Positions 34,059 through 42,831 of a stretch of 64,000 bases of DNA are shown piece after piece. The notes beneath the pieces were generated by a model. It saw only the letters and a list, made by a program, of their open reading frames with translations. It had not been told where the DNA came from and ran no database searches. The DNA comes from an uncultured Bacillota bacterium. GTDB taxonomy: Bacteria; Bacillota; Clostridia; Peptostreptococcales; Anaerovoracaceae. The DNA lies in NCBI GenBank assembly GCA_949287095.1, contig CASEFA010000009.1, positions 1 to 64,000 on the forward strand, written 5' to 3'. Within the stretch, counting starts at the first letter, position 1. Each line of letters opens with the position of its first letter. The position numbers and the translations under genes are program-made.

Positions 34059-34929
34059 TCTTAAGCAGGCCTTCCTTCAGATAGGCAGAAATAAGGGTAT
34101 GAGCCTGGCGTCGGTGTTTGCAATAACCGCCATGATGCTCATACTGGGACTTTTTTTTGTGATATCGGTCAATGTGAATCTCTTTTCTGAGATGCTTAAG
34201 TCCGAGTACGATGAGGTAGAGTTCTTCCTGGAGGACGGAACGGATTCGGACGAGGCTCAGGCAATAATGGACGAATTCTCGAAGGTTGACGGGGTTACCG
34301 GTGTTTCTTTCCGGACGAAGGAAGACGCCATGAAGATTATGAAACAGAGGTGGGGAGAGAACGGATATCTTCTCGACTCCCTCGGAGATAATCCTCTGCC
34401 GGATTCGGTGCTTGTAACCGTAGATTCTCCGGAGAATGCCACGAAGATAACGGAACTTGCCACTGGCATGGAAGGAATAGAGGATATTAAATACTATAAG
34501 GAAACTGTGGAAAAGCTGACCGCTGTAACGGATTCCATGCAGATTGGAGCTCTGGTGGTAATGGCATTCCTCATAATCGTTTCAGTGGTGGTTGTATCCA
34601 ATACCATAAAACTGACTGTATTTGCCAGAGCTAAAGAAATATCCATAATGAAATACATAGGCGCTTCCAACTGGTTCATAAGGGGACCGTTCCTTGTGGA
34701 AGGTATAATAATAGGTCTGTTTTCGGCGGGGGTGTCTGCCGGGGTGACCTATCTGATATACAGTAAAATCGTGGATATAATCGGCAGGGATGTGATGACC
34801 ATCCTGTCCTGCCCGATGGTTCCTGCGACCTATCTTTCGATAAACCTTGTATGCATATTTGCAGCCATGGGAGTTTCCATCGGAGCGTGCGGAAGTATAA
34901 TATCCATGAGAAGATTTCTCGATACCTGA
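34039..34929 (+). CDS. ftsX: Cell division protein FtsX
   Basis: A 296-residue permease-like partner of FtsE with four membrane helices: one near residues 20-45, then the extracellular PLD domain (about 50-165), then three helices in the C-terminal half. AKEISIMKYIGASNWFIRGPFLVEG near residue 200 is the family motif that contacts FtsE. It transmits ATP hydrolysis to an extracellular hydrolase, most likely the M23 protein encoded next. ATG 34039 follows AGGAGGAGG by about ten bases. Confidence 0.93.
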   Translation: MRMIGYNLKQAFLQIGRNKGMSLASVFAITAMMLILGLFFVISVNVNLFSEMLKSEYDEVEFFLEDGTDSDEAQAIMDEFSKVDGVTGVSFRTKEDAMKIMKQRWGENGYLLDSLGDNPLPDSVLVTVDSPENATKITELATGMEGIEDIKYYKETVEKLTAVTDSMQIGALVVMAFLIIVSVVVVSNTIKLTVFARAKEISIMKYIGASNWFIRGPFLVEGIIIGLFSAGVSAGVTYLIYSKIVDIIGRDVMTILSCPMVPATYLSINLVCIFAAMGVSIGACGSIISMRRFLDT

Positions 34930-34950
34930 TAAACGGGAGGCTGTTTAACT

Positions 34951-36024
34951 ATGAAAAAGAAATTTTTGGCCGGCTTTCTGATTGCTCTTATGGTGCTGAC
35001 CCTTGTGCCTGCATATGCGTATGCCGATCTGAACAGCGATCTTGAAGATATCAACAATCAGAAAGATCAGGTTTCAAATGACATGGCTGAACTTGAGGAC
35101 AGCCTGGAGAAACAGAAAGCTGAGCTTGATGAAATCGAGGCTGCGGTTTCCGCAAAAGAGACGGAAATAGCTGACTCGGAGGCTGAAATTCAGGCTACTA
35201 AAGAGAAGATAGAACAGACTAAGAAAGACATTGAAAAGCGCGAGAAGGAGCTGGGGCTCAGGCTGAGAACCATGTATAAGAACGGTTCTGTAGGGTATAT
35301 CGACGTAATACTGGGTTCGGGAAGCCTGTCGGAATTTCTCAGCAATGTTTCCATGGTTCAGAGGCTTTACAGGAGCGATCAGGAGATCATGGAGGAGCTG
35401 GAGAAGCAGCAGCAGCTTCTGGAACAGCAGTATGCTGAACTGGAAAGACAGCAGGCGGCTCTTGAAGAGGAGAAGAAGGCCCTCAGCGCCAAACAGTCTG
35501 AAGCAGAGGAGAAGAAAGCTTCAATGCAGGGAGAACTGGATGCTCTTTCTGCCAAACTGGATGAACTCAATGCGGATGCTGAAAGCATAAGCGCACAGAT
35601 TGTAGCAAGCCAGCGTCCGGACGTGGAATATGAGGGAAGCGGCAAATTCGCACGGCCTTGTTATGGAACCATAACATCGTATTTCGGATGGCGAATTCAC
35701 CCGATTTTCGGTGACTACAGATATCACAGCGGTATGGATATAGCAGTGGCCGCAGGAACACCTGTAGTCGCGGCGGAGTCGGGAACCGTAATCCTCGCTC
35801 AGTGGTACGGCGGCTACGGAAACTGTGTGGTTATAGACCACGGCGGCGGAATATCCACCCTTTACGGACATAATAATTCATTAAATGTCAGCGTAGGACA
35901 GCAGGTGAGCAAGGGACAGACTATAGCTGCTGCAGGCTCCACCGGAGACTCAACGGGGCCGCACTGTCACTTTGAGGTGAGAGTGAACGGAGTGGTTACG
36001 GAACCGCTTGATTATCTGTCTTAA
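34951..36024 (+). CDS. EnvC-like M23 peptidase with coiled coil
   Basis: A 357-residue secreted protein: signal peptide at residues 1-26 (ending AYAYA), two long coiled-coil stretches (about 30-110 and 145-215) and a C-terminal LytM/M23 domain (about 230-357). The zinc ligands are kept: H and D in YHSGMDIAV, and HCHFEVRVNG at the end. Placement after ftsX with this layout matches EnvC or PcsB-type activators gated by FtsEX. The intact zinc site suggests it is itself an endopeptidase, unlike E. coli EnvC. Confidence 0.92.
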   Translation: MKKKFLAGFLIALMVLTLVPAYAYADLNSDLEDINNQKDQVSNDMAELEDSLEKQKAELDEIEAAVSAKETEIADSEAEIQATKEKIEQTKKDIEKREKELGLRLRTMYKNGSVGYIDVILGSGSLSEFLSNVSMVQRLYRSDQEIMEELEKQQQLLEQQYAELERQQAALEEEKKALSAKQSEAEEKKASMQGELDALSAKLDELNADAESISAQIVASQRPDVEYEGSGKFARPCYGTITSYFGWRIHPIFGDYRYHSGMDIAVAAGTPVVAAESGTVILAQWYGGYGNCVVIDHGGGISTLYGHNNSLNVSVGQQVSKGQTIAAAGSTGDSTGPHCHFEVRVNGVVTEPLDYLS

Positions 36025-36053
36025 ATTTACGACTTGGGATAAGAACCGACGAT

Positions 36054-37718
36054 ATGGAACTGAACTATAAGATATTAGAATATCTGAACACACTGGGATA
36101 CGAGACGGAGGAGGAGCTTTCCGAGTTCCTCTCCGACAAACCCCGGAAAACATACGATCCATTCCTGCTCCTGAACATGGACGCAGGAGTGGATTTAATA
36201 TTATCTGCTATAGAAGATGGCGAGACTATCTGCGTGTACGGCGATTACGACGCCGACGGAATCACTTCTGTGACGCTTTTGACCGACGTGCTTTCGGAGC
36301 TTACGGAGAAGGTCTTCTACTACATACCTTCACGTTTTGATGAAGGATACGGTCTTAACCGTGACGCCATTCTCAGAATCAGAGAAGCCGGTGCCGACGC
36401 GGTGGTTACGGTGGACTGCGGAAGTGTATCAAGGGATGAAGTGAGGTATGCGCGCGAGCTCGGCATGAAAGTTCTGGTTACGGATCACCACACCGTTGTA
36501 AAGGAAAGCGCAGCAGAGTGCCCTCTGATAAATCCGATTCAGGAGGACTGCCCGTATCCGTTCAGCTATCTTGCCGGCGTAGGAGTGGCTCTTAAGCTGG
36601 CTCAGGCTCTTGTCGATTCGGCAGGCCTTGACAGAACGGTACTTACGAGAAATCTTGACCTGGTGGGGATAGGAACCATAGGCGATATCGTTCCGCTGGT
36701 GGACGAAAACAGAACCTGGGCGAAATACGGAATCAGAATGATAAATCTCGGCAGAAGGAAAGGTCTCAGGGCCCTTATGGAGGCCGCAGGCCTGAAGCCC
36801 GGCAGTCTGACTGCTGAGCAGATATCCTACGTGATAGTACCCCATCTCAATGCGGCAGGAAGAATGGAGGATGCGTCCATCGCTGTAGAACTCCTTAAGA
36901 CAGAGGACGATGAAGAAGCCCGGACTCTGGCCGCGAAGCTTGTGGAGCTTAACAGACGCCGTAAAGACGCACAGGAAAAGGAATTCATGAAGTGCGCACG
37001 CATAGCCGAGGAGAGATACGGCGAAGAAAATCTTCTTCTAATCGAGGCTGAAGATGCCCATGAAGGCATAACGGGAATCGTTGCCGGAAAGCTGAAAGAA
37101 CGTTTCGGAAAACCAGCGATTATAGTTACGCCGACAGAGGACGGATGTCTTAAGGGTACGGGAAGAAGCGTAGATGACATAAATATATTCGACCTTCTTA
37201 ACGGAAGCAGAGAGCTTTTTACGAGGTTCGGCGGACACAGGGCTGCCTGCGGGTTTACTATAAAAAGAGAGCTGCTTCCGGAACTCAGGGAAAATCTTAA
37301 AAGAGATATCCTGCCTATGATGGAGAAGGCGCAGTCTTTGTCAGAGGAGAAGCCTTTCGGAGACATTTATCTCGATACGGAAGAGGTGAGCCTTGAGACG
37401 ACACGGCAGCTGGCGGCTCTGGCACCTTTCGGCAGAGATAATCCTCAGCCTGAGGTGGCAGTTTCGGCCCGACCAAAATATGTAAAGCGCATAGGAAAAG
37501 ACGGAAAATATCTCAGCTTTACGGCCGAACTGGAGGACGGAAGGGAACTGAGATGCGTCGATTTTAAAAATCCTGATGATACGGAAAAGGCACTGGTTTC
37601 ACAGACAGGAAAGGGTGCAGCGCCGTCAGGGGGTCTCATTGGAATTAAAGGATATCTGGGGAGTCAGACCTGGAACGGAAAGACGTACATCCAGATGATT
37701 GTGACAGGAGTGGACTAA
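36054..37718 (+). CDS. recJ: Single-stranded-DNA exonuclease RecJ
   Basis: A 554-residue 5'-3' exonuclease for recombination and mismatch repair. The DHH phosphoesterase motifs are YGDYDADGITS near residue 61, VTVDCGS near 122 and VTDHHTV near 142; the conserved HLNAAGRMEDAS lies near 263. DHHA1 and the C-terminal OB-like domain follow. Length is normal. Weak ribosome-binding site. It lies between the FtsEX-linked peptidase gene and a processing peptidase gene, all co-directional. Confidence 0.94.
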   Translation: MELNYKILEYLNTLGYETEEELSEFLSDKPRKTYDPFLLLNMDAGVDLILSAIEDGETICVYGDYDADGITSVTLLTDVLSELTEKVFYYIPSRFDEGYGLNRDAILRIREAGADAVVTVDCGSVSRDEVRYARELGMKVLVTDHHTVVKESAAECPLINPIQEDCPYPFSYLAGVGVALKLAQALVDSAGLDRTVLTRNLDLVGIGTIGDIVPLVDENRTWAKYGIRMINLGRRKGLRALMEAAGLKPGSLTAEQISYVIVPHLNAAGRMEDASIAVELLKTEDDEEARTLAAKLVELNRRRKDAQEKEFMKCARIAEERYGEENLLLIEAEDAHEGITGIVAGKLKERFGKPAIIVTPTEDGCLKGTGRSVDDINIFDLLNGSRELFTRFGGHRAACGFTIKRELLPELRENLKRDILPMMEKAQSLSEEKPFGDIYLDTEEVSLETTRQLAALAPFGRDNPQPEVAVSARPKYVKRIGKDGKYLSFTAELEDGRELRCVDFKNPDDTEKALVSQTGKGAAPSGGLIGIKGYLGSQTWNGKTYIQMIVTGVD

Positions 37719-37742
37719 GCCGGTCGGAATGGTGAAAGATAG

Positions 37743-38924
37743 ATGAAAGAACGAAAGAAAAATCCGGTTGCGGTAATTCTGGCTTTTCTCGTGGGTGCGG
37801 CTGTGACAGCGGGGGCCATGTACGGCTGGATGAAAGCTACGGACAGGATTGTCACCGATGAAAATGAATATAACGAATATAAAGTAACGGCGGAACATTA
37901 CGAGAAACTGTCTGAAATTGAGAATCTCATACTGAATGACAGCCTATGGGATGCCGATGAAGATACGCTTCTGGACGCAGCCTGCGAGGCCATGCTGAAG
38001 ACTCTGGAAGATCCATACAGCAGATACCTGAGCGAGGATGAAATCGCAGGAATGGAGAGCAGCCTTTCCGGAGACATGGTCGGAGTGGGAATCCGCATGT
38101 ATGAAGACGGTGAGGGAAGGCTTTCTGTAAGCGAAGTGATTTCAGAAAGCCCTGCAGCCGCAGCCGGTATAAAAGCGGGAGACATAATAGAAAAGATTGA
38201 CGGAAAGAAGACGGGTACTATGGAGGATGCGTCTTCAGCCCTTTTCGGTGAGGCAGGAACGTCGGTTTCCATAACGTACAAGAGAGACGGAGACGAAAAG
38301 ACAGTTTCGCTGGTTCGCGGAGAGATTCGCGACAGCAGCGTAAATTCGGTTATGCTGAAAGATAATATCGGGTACATACGAATCAAGACGTTCGGAGAAA
38401 AAACTGCAAAGGAGTTCAGCTCAGCGCTGTCAGCCATGGAGGATAAACAGGCTGCGGGAGTAATCATAGACCTGAGAGGAAATTCCGGGGGCCTGGTTGA
38501 CCAGGGAATCGCTATTGCGGATGCACTTCTTCCGGAAGGAACCATAGTATATACCGAGGATAGAGAAGGAAACAGGGAGAACATTAATTCAGACAGTATC
38601 TGTACATCGCTGAAATACGTGCTCCTTGTCGATGGTGAAACTGCAAGCGCCGCGGAGATTGTAGCAGCAGCCGTAAAAGACGGAGGAGGGGTGCTGGTAG
38701 GAGAGAGAACCTACGGCAAAGGAGTCATTCAGGAGACCGTTTTCTTTGACGATGGAACGGGAGTGAGCCTTACCACCAGGGAGTTCTTTTCGCCCTCCGG
38801 AAAGGCGATAAACAAAAAAGGAGTAAAGCCGGATATAGAGAAAGATACAGGAAGCGAACCCGACAGGGATCTTCAGCTGGAGGCAGCAATAGCCGAAATA
38901 AAGGGTTCCGCCCGGAAAGGATGA
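37743..38924 (+). CDS. S41-family C-terminal processing peptidase
   Basis: A 393-residue membrane-anchored protease. An N-terminal helix at residues 9-28 (VAVILAFLVGAAVTAG) anchors it outside the cell. A PDZ domain spans about 100-185 (VGVGIRMYEDGEG...IKAGDIIEKIDG). The catalytic core has DLRGNSGGLVDQGI, the serine in GETASAAEIVAAA near residue 301 and the lysine in ERTYGKGVIQETV about 25 residues later. CtpA/CtpB-like enzymes process wall or sporulation proteins; the substrate is not known here. Confidence 0.92.
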   Translation: MKERKKNPVAVILAFLVGAAVTAGAMYGWMKATDRIVTDENEYNEYKVTAEHYEKLSEIENLILNDSLWDADEDTLLDAACEAMLKTLEDPYSRYLSEDEIAGMESSLSGDMVGVGIRMYEDGEGRLSVSEVISESPAAAAGIKAGDIIEKIDGKKTGTMEDASSALFGEAGTSVSITYKRDGDEKTVSLVRGEIRDSSVNSVMLKDNIGYIRIKTFGEKTAKEFSSALSAMEDKQAAGVIIDLRGNSGGLVDQGIAIADALLPEGTIVYTEDREGNRENINSDSICTSLKYVLLVDGETASAAEIVAAAVKDGGGVLVGERTYGKGVIQETVFFDDGTGVSLTTREFFSPSGKAINKKGVKPDIEKDTGSEPDRDLQLEAAIAEIKGSARKG

Positions 38925-38929
38925 ACAAA

Positions 38930-39232
38930 ATGGCATATAAGTCAAAGTTTCAGAGAAAAGATATAGACGAACTCTTCGACGGCATTCTCACATTGAAAAA
39001 CAGGGAGGACTGCTACAGATTTTTCGAAGACATATGCACGGTGAATGAGATTCACGCCATAGCACAGAGACTTCAGGTGGCCAAGCTCCTTTCCCAGAAG
39101 AAGACGTACAGCGAGATTGAAGAGGAGACAAAGGCGTCAACGGCGACCATAAGCAGAATCAACAAATGCCTGGTCTACGGAGCCGACGGCTACAGAAGAG
39201 TCCTGGACAGACTGTCCGAAGAGGAAAAGTAG
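38930..39232 (+). CDS. YerC/YecD-family TrpR-like DNA-binding protein
   Basis: A 100-residue protein of the TrpR-like superfamily: KNREDCYRFFEDICTVNEIH and AQRLQVAKLLSQKKTYSEI precede the helix-turn-helix EEETKASTATISRINKCL. The family is widespread in Firmicutes and the regulon is unknown. ATG 38930 has AAGGA at a 9-base spacing; an upstream ATG at 38921 overlaps the protease stop without spacing. It is followed two bases later by the phosphopantetheinyl transferase gene. Confidence 0.88.
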   Translation: MAYKSKFQRKDIDELFDGILTLKNREDCYRFFEDICTVNEIHAIAQRLQVAKLLSQKKTYSEIEEETKASTATISRINKCLVYGADGYRRVLDRLSEEEK

Positions 39233-39233
39233 G

Positions 39234-39794
39234 ATGAGACCCCTTATATATATTTACGAAGGCGACTTCCCCACGGGAGATGCCGGATTTCCCATGATAA
39301 AAAGAGCGGCGGAGCTCTTCGGGGAGGAGAACGGTATGGAGGTTCCCGAGGATCTGCAGATTTTGAGGGAGGAAAAGGGGAAGCCGTATTTTCCGGATTT
39401 TCCCGTGCATTTTTCTCTGTCCCACTCCGAATCCATGTGGATGTGCATGTTTTCGGATACAGCCTGCGGTCTTGACGTGCAGAAGATGAGAAAATGCAGC
39501 TGGGAAAAGATTGCTGAGAGAAACTTTGGAGACCGGGAGGCAAGGTATGCAAAGCTTTTCGGTGAGGAAGGCTTTTTCCAGGTGTGGGTCAGGAAAGAGG
39601 CCCTGGCAAAGTACACGGGCAAGGGTTTTTTCAGCGATATGCCTCAGACCGTGGACGAAAACATCGACCCGGCGGAAACCGTCGAGACTGACGGTAAGAA
39701 GCTCTTTATGCGGGAAATATATATCGCCGACGATATAAAGTGCGCATTTTGCTCAGAAAGGGACGAGGAGCCGGAGGTGAGACTGCTCATATGA
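39234..39794 (+). CDS. 4'-phosphopantetheinyl transferase
   Basis: A 186-residue Sfp/AcpT-type enzyme that attaches phosphopantetheine to carrier proteins. Family motifs are KGKPYFPDFPVHFSLSHSE (about residues 43-61), CGLDVQKM (about 79-86, Mg2+ ligand Asp) and FFQVWVRKEALAKYTGKGF (about 115-133). It is short compared with Sfp (about 225) but all three motifs are in place. No polyketide or peptide synthase is nearby, so the target is probably the fatty-acid carrier. Overlaps the next gene by 4 bases. Confidence 0.85.
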   Translation: MRPLIYIYEGDFPTGDAGFPMIKRAAELFGEENGMEVPEDLQILREEKGKPYFPDFPVHFSLSHSESMWMCMFSDTACGLDVQKMRKCSWEKIAERNFGDREARYAKLFGEEGFFQVWVRKEALAKYTGKGFFSDMPQTVDENIDPAETVETDGKKLFMREIYIADDIKCAFCSERDEEPEVRLLI

Positions 39795-40633
39795 TCAGGT
39801 TCAGATTTCTTGTGGAGAACAAGACCGACGCGCCGCCATGTACAGCGGAACACGGCCTTTCTATATTCATAGAGACGGAGGAGATGAAGATTCTCTTCGA
39901 TGCGGGCGCCAGCGACATGTACGCCGAAAATGCAGCGAGAAAGAGAGTCCGGCTTGCAGATGCGGACTGCTGCGTTATAAGCCACGGTCACTACGACCAC
40001 ACGGGAGGAGTTCCCCTCTTTACCGAAATAAACGAAAAAGCTCCCGTATACATTCACAAAGACGCCTTCGGCGACTTTTACGGAAGTCACGGGGGAAAGA
40101 TAGACAGTAAGCCATGCGGAATAATGTGGGACGAGGAAGAAAAGGCGCAGGTGAAGCCCCGGCTTGTTCTGACCGACGGCCCCTTGTGGCTTACGGATAA
40201 TATAGTGATATCGGGAACCATACCCGATATACCGGGTTGCGAGCCGCCGGAGAAGTTTTATGTGAAGGAAACGGACTCAGAGGGAAAGGCGGTATACAGG
40301 GAGGATTCCTTAAGCCACGAGCAGTTTCTGGCCGTCAGAACGGAAAAAGGCGTGTTTCTCTTTTCTGGATGCAGTCACAAGGGCATAATTCCCGCCATAG
40401 AGTATGCAGGAAAGCTTTTTCCGGAGGAACGCATCGCCGCAGTCATAGCCGGAATGCACCTTTACTGCGTAAGCGACGAGGAGAGGGAAAGGGCGGTAGA
40501 GAAAATCGCAAGGCTTAATCCCGACCTGGTGATTCCCGTTCACTGTACGGGAATCGACGCCATATGCATGCTGAAAAACCGGCTTAAAGGCAGGTGTTCC
40601 GTGGCTACGGCCGGTAGAAAGTACGAGTTTTAA
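39791..40633 (+). CDS. MBL-fold metallohydrolase (COG1237-like)
   Basis: A 280-residue metallo-beta-lactamase-fold protein. The metal motif SHGHYDHTGG is near residue 70, later ligands are in FSGCSHKGI, AGMHLY and IPVHCTG. It resembles the group annotated as 7,8-dihydropterin-6-methyl-4-(beta-D-ribofuranosyl)-aminobenzene-5'-phosphate synthase relatives, whose bacterial role is unclear. ATG 39791 overlaps the preceding stop; an upstream in-frame start lies within the transferase gene and was rejected. Confidence 0.85.
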   Translation: MIRFRFLVENKTDAPPCTAEHGLSIFIETEEMKILFDAGASDMYAENAARKRVRLADADCCVISHGHYDHTGGVPLFTEINEKAPVYIHKDAFGDFYGSHGGKIDSKPCGIMWDEEEKAQVKPRLVLTDGPLWLTDNIVISGTIPDIPGCEPPEKFYVKETDSEGKAVYREDSLSHEQFLAVRTEKGVFLFSGCSHKGIIPAIEYAGKLFPEERIAAVIAGMHLYCVSDEERERAVEKIARLNPDLVIPVHCTGIDAICMLKNRLKGRCSVATAGRKYEF

Positions 40634-40636
40634 ATC

Positions 40637-41119
40637 ATGAACGCATACGATGCAGGGGCAAAATACGTTGCCTCAAGGAGCAGGACGGTTTCGGAGGTTA
40701 GAAAGCACCTTAAGGATAAGGGCTTTGAACCCGGGGAAATAGAAGCCGTAATAAGTGATTTCACAGATTACGGATATCTGGACGACTGCAGGTATTCGGC
40801 TGATTTTGCCGCCTACGGCGCGGGCAAAGGCTGGTCGGACAGGAGAATCGCCGCCGAGCTTGAAAAGCGGGGAGTGGACCCCGAAACGGGCCGTGACGCT
40901 TTAACGGAGTACGTAAGAGAGGGCGGCATTTCCGAGGCGGACAGGGCGTTTGCCGCAGCCCTTTCAATCGTCAGAAGTTCGGATATCCTTTCGCGGGAGG
41001 AGTTTACGGAAAAGGTCAAAGGCCGCATAGGCAGGAGACTTGCCTCCTACGGATATTCGTCGGGGATTTTCTATGAGACTTTGCGGCGCATCGAAAGGTA
41101 TCTTGAGGTAGAGAATTAA
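40637..41119 (+). CDS. recX: RecX regulatory protein
   Basis: A 160-residue RecA modulator made of three-helix repeats. SRTVSEVRKHLKDKGF near residue 15, FTDYGYLDDCRYSADFA near 36, KGWSDRRIAAELEKRGV near 58 and the C-terminal GRIGRRLASYGYSSGIFYE are typical. recA itself is not in the window. It starts 3 bases after the MBL-fold gene. Confidence 0.9.
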   Translation: MNAYDAGAKYVASRSRTVSEVRKHLKDKGFEPGEIEAVISDFTDYGYLDDCRYSADFAAYGAGKGWSDRRIAAELEKRGVDPETGRDALTEYVREGGISEADRAFAAALSIVRSSDILSREEFTEKVKGRIGRRLASYGYSSGIFYETLRRIERYLEVEN

Positions 41120-41125
41120 GATCAT

Positions 41126-41833
41126 ATGATTTTGGAAAGAGACGCAAGAACGGCCGCCCTCATAGGCGAGGACGCCCTTGAAAAGCTGAAGAACGCCAAA
41201 GTGCTCATCGCCGGTATCGGCGGAGTAGGGGGCTACATAGCCGAAGCCCTTGCCCGGGCCGGAGTGGGAACCATAGGAATCGTGGATTCCGACAGAGTGG
41301 CGGAGAGCAACATAAACAGGCAGATCATAGCCGATTACACTACCCTGGGCCGCCTTAAGACGGACGTCATGGAGGAGAGAATCGGCCGCATAAATCCGGA
41401 CTGCATCGTGAGGAAATATCCGGTATTCTACCCTGACGGGGAAGGGATTCAGCCCAACGTTACCGGATACGATTACGTGGCCGACGCCATAGACAGCGTT
41501 TCGTCTAAAGTTCACCTGATAAAGGCGTGCATCGACGGAGGAGTTCCCGTAATCTCGTCCATGGGAACGGGAAACAAGCTTCACGGCGACGGATTCGTAA
41601 TAGACGATATAAGCCGTACCAGCGTCTGTCCCCTGGCAAAGGCCGTAAGAAAGCGGCTGAGAGATGCAGGAATAGAAAAGGGCGTCAAAGTCCTTTTCTC
41701 AAAGGAGCCGCCCGCAAAGACGGGAAGCAGAACTCCCGCCAGCATCAGTTTCGTGCCGCCGGCAGCGGGGCTTATGATGGCCGGAGAGATAATAAGAGAT
41801 ATTATTGGAGGAAAATACATTGAACACAGTTAA
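41126..41833 (+). CDS. tcdA: tRNA threonylcarbamoyladenosine dehydratase
   Basis: Cyclises t6A37 to ct6A in ANN-decoding tRNAs. The 235-residue E1-like protein opens with RDARTAALIGEDALEKLK, has the ATP motif IAGIGGVGGYIAEALARAG near residues 29-47, the Asp in IGIVDSDRVAESNINRQ and a conserved VPVISSMGTGNK loop. The end overlaps the aquaporin start by 14 bases. Confidence 0.9.
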   Translation: MILERDARTAALIGEDALEKLKNAKVLIAGIGGVGGYIAEALARAGVGTIGIVDSDRVAESNINRQIIADYTTLGRLKTDVMEERIGRINPDCIVRKYPVFYPDGEGIQPNVTGYDYVADAIDSVSSKVHLIKACIDGGVPVISSMGTGNKLHGDGFVIDDISRTSVCPLAKAVRKRLRDAGIEKGVKVLFSKEPPAKTGSRTPASISFVPPAAGLMMAGEIIRDIIGGKYIEHS

Positions 41834-42611
41834 GAAATTCGCGGCGGAGTTCGTCGGAACCGCGATAATGATTTTTACGGGAATTGCCGTGGCCATATCG
41901 GTAAACACAATGCTGTCGGCAAACAGCGTGGGAGTGCCTATGGGATTCAGCGTTACCGTTACGGCGCTGGCCTTCGGCCTCGGAATTACGGCCATGTACT
42001 ACTGTTTCGGACACATTTCGGGGGCAAACCTGAACCCTGCCGTTTCCTTCGGTCTTATGCTGTCCGGAAAGCTGAGTCCTGTGGACTTTGCCGTATACGC
42101 AGTGGCCCAGATTGTGGGAGGCATAGCCGGAGCAGGTCTTGTGGCGGCGGTTATGGGAACGAGAGAGACCCTCTTTTCCAGCGGCTACGAAAACATGAGC
42201 ACCTTCGGACTTGAAATATGGCAGGCCGTAATCGTCGATGTGGTGATGACCTTCGCTCTGGTGACCGTTTACCTTAACGTATCGGGAAAAGACGATATGA
42301 AAAATCCGGCGGGAATCATATACGGTCTTACCTTTGCGGCCGTATATATGGTGGAGATTCCTTTCACCGGAGGCTCGTCAAATCCTGCAAAATCTATGGG
42401 AGCAGCCATATGGCAGACTAACGGCGACCCCCTCGCTCAGCTGTGGGTTTTCGTTGCCGCGCCGCTTCTGGGAGCTGCCGTAGCGGCGGTTTTCCATATG
42501 CTCATGGAGTACGCGCCAAAGGCTGCAGAACTGCAGAAGACCGCGGAAGCTGCTTCGGAAGCCGCAAAAGAAGCTGCAGAGGAGGGTAAAAATGACCATA
42601 CAGACCTTTAA
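41820..42611 (+). CDS. MIP-family aquaporin or aquaglyceroporin
   Basis: A 263-residue channel with six membrane helices. The first NPA box is in HISGANLNPAVSFG (about residue 66) and the second in FTGGSSNPAKSMG (about residue 191). The residue after the second NPA, nearly always arginine in the selectivity filter, is lysine here. Water, glycerol or another small solute is possible. The C-terminal 30 residues are an alanine- and glutamate-rich cytoplasmic tail. The start is TTG 41820 with GGAGG eight bases upstream; the TTG at 41805 overlaps that site. Confidence 0.88.
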   Translation: MNTVKKFAAEFVGTAIMIFTGIAVAISVNTMLSANSVGVPMGFSVTVTALAFGLGITAMYYCFGHISGANLNPAVSFGLMLSGKLSPVDFAVYAVAQIVGGIAGAGLVAAVMGTRETLFSSGYENMSTFGLEIWQAVIVDVVMTFALVTVYLNVSGKDDMKNPAGIIYGLTFAAVYMVEIPFTGGSSNPAKSMGAAIWQTNGDPLAQLWVFVAAPLLGAAVAAVFHMLMEYAPKAAELQKTAEAASEAAKEAAEEGKNDHTDL

Positions 42612-42831
42612 GCAGGTGTTCTTCAGAATTTACGACAGAAAAATAGCTTCGGGAGAGATAACCTTTTCCCGAAGCGGAATATCAAAGAACGATTTTACCA
42701 GGCTATGCACAGAGGACGGATTCATACCATCGGAGGAAGCCCTTATGAAGATGTGCGAAGGCATGCTCCTTTCGGAGGACGAGCGCAGGGAGCTTCTTGA
42801 AGCTGCCGCAGCCTGCGGGGAAAATCTTTAA
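42592..42831 (+). CDS. Small XRE-like helical protein, function unknown
   Basis: A 79-residue protein. ATG 42592 has GGAGGG upstream inside the aquaporin gene and overlaps it by 20 bases. The second half (SGISKNDFTRLCTEDGF, then PSEEALMKMCEGMLL and SEDERRELLEAAAACG) resembles short XRE-type helix-turn-helix domains found as C-terminal modules in Firmicutes, by pattern only. It ends overlapping the 3' end of the minus-strand AEC gene by 4 bases. It may regulate or modulate the channel gene it is coupled to. Confidence 0.6.
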   Translation: MTIQTFKQVFFRIYDRKIASGEITFSRSGISKNDFTRLCTEDGFIPSEEALMKMCEGMLLSEDERRELLEAAAACGENL

